Source of the DNA: JAGQLF01 sp964635995 | GTDB lineage: Bacteria > Patescibacteriota > Dojkabacteria > J137 | DNA: 31,329 bases | Direction: 5' to 3' | Assembly: GCA_964635995.1 (NCBI GenBank) | Contig: CAZWRA010000013.1 | Location: 1-31,329, forward strand | In this document: in pieces, positions 26,908-31,329 of the stretch | Numbering within the stretch: position 1 is the first letter of the stretch | How the letters are laid out: each line of letters opens with the position of its first letter | Program-made: the position numbers and the translations under genes | Notes under the pieces: generated by a model | Seen by the model: only the letters and a program-made list of their open reading frames with translations | Database searches by the model: none | What the model was told of the DNA's origin: nothing

Positions 26908-27555
26908 ATGCTTTTGAACGTTCTTATATTTACAATCATTTTAATAATACAGTTTATGCTTGCTCTGTACTCACAGATTGTAAGACATAAGCTTGATAGA
27001 AAATACGATCATCCCTTAAGTGATTTAATAGATGCTTCAAAAGCTTTAGAGAATTATGTAAAGATTTATAGAAAAGTGAATATTAAAGTACATGTAAAGA
27101 TACCTTTTCCTGCTTTTGCAAGAGAAGAATATGTTTTAATAAACAGAGATAAAATTTACAATATTGATTTATATACTAACTTTTTTACCTTATATCAGTT
27201 AGAACTTTCAAGAAAAGAACATAGGTTTGCAAGAAAACTATACCTAATTCAAAACTTAATTTTTCTATCACAATTAATTTTTTTCGCATTAGGTCTAATC
27301 CTTCAATATGACTTTAGTTCTATACTTTTAATAATTGCTATCGGTATTCAATTATTTAGCATTCTTTTCAGTTTTATTGGATTTATTATGTATGAATTTA
27401 TTTTAGGAGATACTCTTGAAGTTGCTTCGGATCTTTTGAATTTGGATGAAGTCGAGATTGCAAGGGCAGAAAGTCTTAAAAATGATCTAAAATTCCATGT
27501 TTTTGAATATCCTTTTGAATTTATAAGAAGGGTATTTGTCTTCTTCCTACCTTGA
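26908..27555 (+). CDS. Hypothetical membrane protein, possibly a degenerate YugP-like protein
   Basis: 215 residues with an N-terminal helix (about 3-22), a soluble stretch, two adjacent helices (about 112-133 and 137-165) and a polar C-terminal region. The order resembles the YugP-type zinc peptidases: N-terminal helix, a segment like EEYVLINRDKIYNIDLYTNF before the active site, then helices. Where YugP has HExGH, this protein has ELSRKEHRFARK, so no zinc site is present. The resemblance is weak and the family call is tentative. Ends in a TGA six bases from the 3' end of convergent rnpB. Confidence 0.55.
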   Translation: MLLNVLIFTIILIIQFMLALYSQIVRHKLDRKYDHPLSDLIDASKALENYVKIYRKVNIKVHVKIPFPAFAREEYVLINRDKIYNIDLYTNFFTLYQLELSRKEHRFARKLYLIQNLIFLSQLIFFALGLILQYDFSSILLIIAIGIQLFSILFSFIGFIMYEFILGDTLEVASDLLNLDEVEIARAESLKNDLKFHVFEYPFEFIRRVFVFFLP

Positions 27556-27560
27556 AAGAA

Positions 27561-27947
27561 TAGGTCTATCCCGTAAGCCGGATTCTGTGTTTAAGAGAAT
27601 AATTTATCTATGCCCTTTTAGGTTGCTCCAAGTAGGGGTTGCCAGCATTACATTGTTACCAACATAACCGGTGGGCTCTTACCCCGCCGTTTCAGCTTTA
27701 CCTGTTCCTGCCAAAGGCAGATCATCGGTAGTCTTTCTCTGTTGCCCTCTTTGTTCCAACTACGCCAAGGCTTCGTTGGATAACCCTAAGCTCACGCCCA
27801 GCCTCTCGTTAAATGATTTCTAAAATAACTTTAAGGTACTTATCCCGTTATTCAAATGAACATACGGAACAGAATTGGAGTCCGGACTTTCCTCCAGTCA
27901 TTTATTCTATAGATATAAACGACCAGCTATTCTCTGGAATAGACCTC
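27561..27947 (-). ncRNA. rnpB: RNase P RNA, reduced type A
   Basis: Catalytic RNA that cuts the 5' leaders from pre-tRNAs. The 5' end (GAGGUCUAUUCC) pairs with the 3' end (GGAUAGACCU) as helix P1. Conserved regions are plain: GGAGGAAAGUCCGGACUCC (CR-I, P4 5' strand), ACAGAGAAAGACUACCGAUGA (CR-II/III), GGGGUAAGAGCCCACCG, GGAGCAA (CR-IV) and AUAGAUAAAU...CAGAAUCCGGCUUAC (CR-V and 3' tail). Between CR-IV and CR-V only a dozen or so bases remain, CCUAAAAGGG forming at most a tiny hairpin, so helices P15-P17 and the GGU loop that pairs with tRNA CCA are missing. A strong -10 lies directly upstream. Confidence 0.95.
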
Positions 27948-27951
27948 GCAC

Positions 27952-27960
27952 ATTATACCA
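27952..27960 (-). promoter_or_regulatory. Extended -10 promoter of rnpB
   Basis: TGGTATAAT on the minus strand ends five bases before the first base of the P1 helix, exactly where an RNA gene promoter should be. The -35 region is weak (around GGTTAA), in keeping with an extended -10 promoter. The same nine bases occur before sufC. Confidence 0.75.
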
Positions 27961-27986
27961 TTTTTAGATGATTTTAACCCTATTAA

Positions 27987-28712
27987 TTACCTGTACAGAT
28001 GTATATAAAGCTCTTTGTTAGTTCTTAATCTTGTTGTTATAGCTTTAAGTTTTAAATCTTTTGCAATATTTCTAATCTCAGCTAAGCTCCACCATCTTTG
28101 CTTAATTAAAGCTTTAGCATTAAAAATAACTTTGTTATTTTTAAAAACTCTTACCCATTCTTCAGAAATTGTTGTGTTAGTACTTCTTTTAAAATTCTTT
28201 ATTTTCCAATCAACTCTATGTTTTTTACCTTTATCATTTAGAATTAAAGTAAAATTCATATTCGGAAGATTTAAATGATTGGGATTATCGATATTTATTA
28301 AAATCTTTCCATTTTTACTCAATAATGTTTTAAGCTTTCTAATTAATCTTTTAGCATCTTTCTTTGTAAGGGCAATTTCATTGAAAGCGTTCCACATTAG
28401 ATAAATAAGGTCATATTTTTCCTTTGAATCTAATTTATAGAAATCCTTATGAATAATTTTTGAAGTATCTTTTACTTTTTTCTTAAGAATATTTAGCATT
28501 CCTTTTGAAAAATCTACTCCAGTAACGTTATAGCCAGATTTTGCAAGAGGAACTAAATGACGGCCAGTCCCACAAGCAACATCTAATATCTTTTGATCTT
28601 TTCGAACAAAAGATTTAATGAGCTTTAATTCCTCATTTGTAACATCAGCTCCTTTTATGTCTTTATAAACAGTATCGTAATACTGAACTGTTAGATCATT
28701 TTGATTAGTCAT
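27987..28712 (-). CDS. Class I SAM-dependent methyltransferase
   Basis: 241 residues with a Rossmann-type methyltransferase core. Motif I is ILDVACGTGRHL (42-53), the acidic ribose-binding end of strand 2 is GVDFS (65-69), and motif IV is YDLIYLMWNAFNEI. The C-terminal part (SEEWVRVFKNN..., LIKQRWWSLAEIRNIA) matches the general type 11/25 small-molecule methyltransferases. The substrate is not predictable. Its 3' end lies close to the rnpB promoter; upstream there is a hairpin repeat. The ATG at 28712 places the family start correctly. Confidence 0.88.
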   Translation of the reverse strand: MTNQNDLTVQYYDTVYKDIKGADVTNEELKLIKSFVRKDQKILDVACGTGRHLVPLAKSGYNVTGVDFSKGMLNILKKKVKDTSKIIHKDFYKLDSKEKYDLIYLMWNAFNEIALTKKDAKRLIRKLKTLLSKNGKILINIDNPNHLNLPNMNFTLILNDKGKKHRVDWKIKNFKRSTNTTISEEWVRVFKNNKVIFNAKALIKQRWWSLAEIRNIAKDLKLKAITTRLRTNKELYIHLYR

Positions 28713-28721
28713 TTACTAAAC

Positions 28722-28818
28722 GTCATGGTGAGCCTGCCTGCCGGTAGGCAGGGCTCTCGAACCATGATCTTATAATTTAATTTGCTATAAATCATCCTTC
28801 GAGAACCTCAGGATGACA
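28722..28818. repeat. Composite hairpin repeat (copy 2)
   Basis: First hairpin (28722-28768): outer arms TCATGGT / ACCATGA, then GAGC/GCTC and a GC-rich core CCTGCCTGCCGGTAGGCAGG. Second hairpin (28791-28818): TCATCCTtcGAGA with its partner around ACCTCAGGATGA. Both resemble the GC-rich palindromic repeats scattered in many bacterial genomes, and stand out from the AT-rich background. A decayed copy with both arm types lies at 4109-4174. The hairpins may also act as a terminator for the EpmA-like gene, but no T-run follows on the minus strand. Confidence 0.8.
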
Positions 28819-28819
28819 T

Positions 28820-29887
28820 TCACTCCCACTCACTAGGAGGAAAGTAGTTTATATCTGAAATATTATTTACATCAGCTAAAATCATTACAAGTCTATCTAA
28901 TCCTATTCCTATCCCTGCTACTGGAGGCATTCCTAACTTTAATGCTTCAAGAAGATCTTTATCATACTTAATCTCATTTTTACCTAAATTAGCTCTTTCT
29001 TTCTGCTCCTCATCAAACCGCCTTTTCTGCTCTTCCAAATCTATTAATTCAGTATATCCGTTCCCTATTTCCTTTCCAGCAATATAAAACTCAACTTTCT
29101 CAGAAACTAATGGATCATTTTCTTTAACTTTAGTTAGTGGACACAGAATTCTTGGAAAATCATAAACAAAAGTTGGCTTGTTTTTCACAAAATTAGGCTC
29201 TACCTCACTTGAGAAAATAATCTCAAAAATTGTTTGCCAGTAATCTTTTTCATTAACTGAATATCCCTTTTCTTTAGCAATTTCCCTAAAATCATCTACA
29301 TCTTGAATATCTTCTAACTCAATATTTGAATATTTTCTAAGTAATTCACGAACTGAAAATCTATCCCATTTCCCTCCAAAATCAATTTCTTGTCCTTGAT
29401 AACTGATTTTGTGATTTGAGATTTGTTTAGAATTTGAAGATTGTGATTTAGAATTTTTAATAAAATTAATTATAAATTGAACCAACTCTTCCGTTGTATC
29501 CATTAAATCGTTGTAAGTTTCGCCTACTTGGTACCATTCAAGCATCGTAAATTCAGGACTGTGGTTAGGACCTATTTCTTCTAAACCTCTAAAAACTTTT
29601 GTTATAACAAAATGATTTCCAAGTCCAGCTACTAGAATCTTCTTATTCCAAGTTTCAGTGGATGGAATTAAGTATGCTCTTTTAGTAGTTCCATCTTGAA
29701 GAGTTATATCTGTATGAAGCACATCTAAATATCGTTCTTGTGGAAGTGAATCTGTCAGAATAGGACTTTCAAGTTCATGATAGTTGCGATCTTCGAAGAA
29801 TTTTCGTACAGCCTTTATCGTATACTCTTTAACAAAGTACCTATGAAAAAGATCAGGGTTTTCTTTAAGTTTTTGCCAAGTTTTCAT
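28820..29887 (-). CDS. epmA: EF-P lysine ligase EpmA (GenX/PoxA) homologue
   Basis: Class II aminoacyl-tRNA synthetase core like LysRS but 355 residues and without the N-terminal anticodon-binding OB domain. EpmA in E. coli attaches (R)-beta-lysine to a conserved Lys of EF-P. Seen: motif 2 region with GPNHSPEFTMLEW (107-118), then a match across EVEPNF...KPTFVYDFP, GKEIGNGYTELIDLEEQKRRF, LLEALKLGMPPVAGIGIGLDRLVM (motif 3). The efp gene is next in the operon, separated only by a small cassette. Residues 145-163, rich in Ser/Asn/Lys, are encoded by repetitive sequence and look like an insert. It ends in TGA. A divergent function as a true LysRS-like enzyme is less likely because the anticodon domain is lacking. 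Confidence 0.88.
   Translation of the reverse strand: MKTWQKLKENPDLFHRYFVKEYTIKAVRKFFEDRNYHELESPILTDSLPQERYLDVLHTDITLQDGTTKRAYLIPSTETWNKKILVAGLGNHFVITKVFRGLEEIGPNHSPEFTMLEWYQVGETYNDLMDTTEELVQFIINFIKNSKSQSSNSKQISNHKISYQGQEIDFGGKWDRFSVRELLRKYSNIELEDIQDVDDFREIAKEKGYSVNEKDYWQTIFEIIFSSEVEPNFVKNKPTFVYDFPRILCPLTKVKENDPLVSEKVEFYIAGKEIGNGYTELIDLEEQKRRFDEEQKERANLGKNEIKYDKDLLEALKLGMPPVAGIGIGLDRLVMILADVNNISDINYFPPSEWE
29398..29460. repeat. Low-complexity repeat inside the EpmA-like gene
   Basis: This stretch repeats units such as GATTTGAG, GATTTGT, GAATTTGAAG and GATTTAG. On the coding strand it gives KNSKSQSSNSKQISNHK, absent from E. coli EpmA. The frame is kept through it. Confidence 0.6.
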
Positions 29888-29888
29888 A

Positions 29889-30297
29889 AGTTTATAGTTT
29901 TCAGTTGTTAGTTTTTAGTGATTTTATTATTTTAGTTAATATTTTCGAAATTTCTTCAATTTTACTATTTATGTAAATAAATTCATCCTCCGTTATATAC
30001 TTAAGTCTACTTGATAATTCTAATTGTGTTGATAGTTCTGCTACTGATCCTTTAGCAATCAATAAAAATTGACGATAACCTTTTCTAGAGCCTCTCATTG
30101 TACCTTCTGCAATATTCGATAGAATTGAAACTGAACACCTTCTAATTTGAGAAATTAGGTTAAATCTTTCTTCTTGGGGAAATGTTTCAGTTAATTTGTA
30201 AGTTTCTTCGGCAAGCTGCATTGCCTTTTGCAAACTATCAAATTTCTATAGGAATTTATCTTCATCACTGAGAGCTAACAACTGTAAACTAAAAACT
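29889..30297. mobile_element. Small cassette with 23-base inverted ends, carrying a four-helix-bundle gene
   Basis: The ends at 29889-29911 and 30275-30297 are inverted repeats matching at 21 of 23 bases (core CAGTTGTTAG). They enclose the four-helix-bundle gene and nothing else. The left end stops two bases before the epmA ATG and the right end two bases from the efp stop. Copies of this kind of AGTTTTTAGTTT-like sequence next to four-helix-bundle genes occur in related genomes. It carries no transposase, so any movement would need one in trans. Target-site duplications cannot be seen clearly. Confidence 0.6.
29901..30233 (-). CDS. Four-helix-bundle protein (23S rRNA intervening-sequence family), N-terminally short
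   Basis: 110 residues from a TTG at 30233, or 106 from the ATG at 30221. Core family features: AEETYKLTETFPQEERFNLISQIRRCSVSILSNIAEG, then RKGYRQFLLIAKGSVAELSTQL. The family normally opens with about 15 more residues ending in L-x-V-W-Q-K-A; here KFDSLQKA is read upstream, with TAG just before it, so the V-W pair and the start are lost. Relatives occur in 23S rRNA intervening sequences and, as Avd, in diversity-generating retroelements. No reverse transcriptase or variable repeat is seen here. It sits inside the inverted-repeat cassette. Possibly a decayed copy. Confidence 0.75.
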   Translation of the reverse strand: MQKAMQLAEETYKLTETFPQEERFNLISQIRRCSVSILSNIAEGTMRGSRKGYRQFLLIAKGSVAELSTQLELSSRLKYITEDEFIYINSKIEEISKILTKIIKSLKTNN

Positions 30298-30299
30298 CC

Positions 30300-30860
30300 T
30301 TAGGCTTTTGAAACATAATTCTTCGACTCAGTGTTTATTACAATCTTATCTCCCTTATTAACAAAAAGAGGAACATGAATAGTCGCTCCTGTCTCTAAAG
30401 TAACTTCTTTTGTAGGATTTCCAGAAGTATTTCCTTTATCTCCGCCTTGAGCAGCCTCAACAACTTCTAATGTTACTTTTGCAGGAAGATCAAGAGAAAT
30501 AGGTTTTTCTTCGTAGAACATTGCAGTATATTTTCCATCAGCAATTAAGTAATCAGTTCCTCCATCGATTGCATCTAATAATATAGGAACCATTTCATAA
30601 GTTTCAGAATCTAGAAAATAAGCAGTTTCTTCGTCTGCATAAGAGTAAGAAACATTTCTTGTTGAAACCTCTACTTCTTCTACTGATTCTCCAGATCTAA
30701 TAGTATTATTAACAATTCGTCCTGAAATAAGACCTTTTAATTTTAATCTATTAAAAGCACCTCCTTTTCCAGGTTTATAAAATTCTCTATCTAATATTAA
30801 AGTTGGCTCATTATTCATTAGAATAACCATCCCTTTCTTTACCTCACTTGTCATTCCCAT
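30300..30860 (-). CDS. efp: Elongation factor P
   Basis: EF-P enters the ribosomal E site and relieves stalling at proline runs. 186 residues, three beta-barrel domains: the KOW-like domain I with the modification loop KPGKGGAF (29-36, Lys32 at the position lysylated in E. coli), then the OB domains. Also typical: YSYADEETAYFLDSETYEM and KEVTLETGATIHVPLFVNKGDKI. The EpmA-like gene 400 bases downstream fits with Lys32 modification; epmB is not seen here. Second in-frame ATG lies at codon 3. The stop is next to the inverted end of the cassette. Confidence 0.95.
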   Translation of the reverse strand: MGMTSEVKKGMVILMNNEPTLILDREFYKPGKGGAFNRLKLKGLISGRIVNNTIRSGESVEEVEVSTRNVSYSYADEETAYFLDSETYEMVPILLDAIDGGTDYLIADGKYTAMFYEEKPISLDLPAKVTLEVVEAAQGGDKGNTSGNPTKEVTLETGATIHVPLFVNKGDKIVINTESKNYVSKA

Positions 30861-30918
30861 ATTTTGTTATTTTAAACAGTAGATTCTAATATAAATGAGC
30901 CGAAATGTAAATTAGTAC

Positions 30919-31269
30919 TTATGATTCATCCCTCATTAAATATTCAACAAAAGCGTACCAATCCACTTCACCATCACTTGTATGTGCTCCAAGTAGTTCA
31001 TGAACCAAATTTTGATCCATGGCTTTTATTTGTGTTAAAAGAGCTGAAGCCCTTTGTTTATCTGCTTCATCAAAAACAGAGTAAATTCCTCTACCAATCT
31101 GATTTATATCTACTAATCTCGGGCCATTTTGATTTTGCATACCTAACTCGTCCAATTCTTCATCATTTTCGTCAGCAAAATCAATATAATTTCCATCCTC
31201 AGCTAAACCTATTTCTTCGTCTGGAATATCTTCCATATATCTAAAATCATCTTCAAAATAATCGCTCAT
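30919..31269 (-). CDS. Acidic hypothetical protein
   Basis: 116 residues. The first 46 are strongly acidic (DYFEDDFRYMEDIPDEE, DENDEELDEL), and the rest is a predicted helical domain (SVFDEADKQRASALLTQIKAMDQNLVHELLG, then DWYAFVEYLMRD). No signal peptide, no membrane helix, no known motif. It lies 58 bases upstream of efp and may share a transcript with it. I cannot assign a family. TATATAGAAT upstream at about 31300-31310 may hold the -10 box. Confidence 0.6.
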   Translation of the reverse strand: MSDYFEDDFRYMEDIPDEEIGLAEDGNYIDFADENDEELDELGMQNQNGPRLVDINQIGRGIYSVFDEADKQRASALLTQIKAMDQNLVHELLGAHTSDGEVDWYAFVEYLMRDES

Positions 31270-31329
31270 AAAATACTACTAAAAATAATAAGCTATTCTA
31301 TATAGGGGTAACTTCAAATTTAGAGAAAA

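Noticed and set aside
28820..29887. Ordinary lysyl-tRNA synthetase.
   Set aside because: The N-terminal anticodon-binding domain is missing, the length fits EpmA, whole segments match EpmA better, and efp is in the same operon.
29901..30233. Diversity-generating retroelement accessory gene (avd).
   Set aside because: No reverse transcriptase, template repeat or variable repeat is visible nearby; only the general four-helix-bundle family is supported.
1..31329. tRNA genes, rRNA genes and CRISPR arrays.
   Set aside because: I saw no T-loop plus acceptor-stem combination, no rRNA sequence and no regularly spaced direct repeats anywhere in the window.

Overview
The window is AT-rich bacterial DNA with short intergenic gaps and standard stop codons: TAA, TAG and TGA all end intact genes. 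Several traits together suggest a Patescibacteria (Candidate Phyla Radiation) genome: a wealth of secreted or membrane-anchored proteins without recognised function, a DUF2207 protein with a glycine-rich tail, an MscL with a C-terminal zinc ribbon, a reduced RNase P RNA, a four-helix-bundle cassette and GC-rich hairpin repeats. This assignment is inference; no rRNA or ribosomal protein operon is present to fix the lineage.

Layout. 49-3941 (-): a very large secreted protein (DUF11-like repeats, two SH3b domains, LytM/M23 domain) broken by three frameshifts and an in-frame TGA. 4217-6367 (+): fusA (EF-G), ending at a bidirectional terminator. 6394-16069 (-): seven consecutive genes for secreted or anchored proteins: DUF2207 protein, dockerin-like protein, cohesin-like protein with CarboxypepD_reg domains, a broken beta-sandwich surface protein, a DUF916-like anchored protein, a second beta-sandwich surface protein, and a second DUF916-like anchored protein. 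16141-16502 (+): a small coiled-coil membrane protein gene with a frameshift. 16495-18513 (-): an anchored FKBP isomerase followed by two tandem signal peptidases I. 18603-21229 (+): recO-pheT. 21218-24053 (-): two anchored proteins of unknown function and a lone sufC. 24071-24606 (+): mscL with a frameshift. 24581-26058 (-): a CX5R phosphatase-like protein and an RluA-type pseudouridine synthase. 26113-27555 (+): a cytidylate-kinase-like protein with an altered P-loop, a small ORF and a membrane protein. 27561-27947 (-): rnpB. 27987-31269 (-): a methyltransferase, an EpmA-like EF-P lysine ligase, a four-helix-bundle cassette flanked by inverted repeats, efp, and an acidic hypothetical protein.

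How it fits together. About half of the window builds and matures the cell surface. The 16.1-6.4 kb series supplies anchors (DUF916-like, cohesin-like) and soluble partners (dockerin-like, beta-sandwich proteins); the FKBP and the two signal peptidases next to it would fold and cleave exported proteins. I regard this series as the best candidate for a poorly described system: it resembles in layout the Firmicutes cell-surface complexes made of DUF916 and WxL proteins, with a cohesin/dockerin pair added. The efp-epmA pair supplies a modified elongation factor P, and a mobile-looking cassette sits exactly between the two genes.

A caution on quality: I count about eight apparent one-base frameshifts and three in-frame stops, mostly in surface genes. 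Six of the frameshifts look like a missing base, several of them in short A/T runs. Sequencing error, real decay and slippage are all possible. Broken genes are therefore described both as seen and as they would read if joined.
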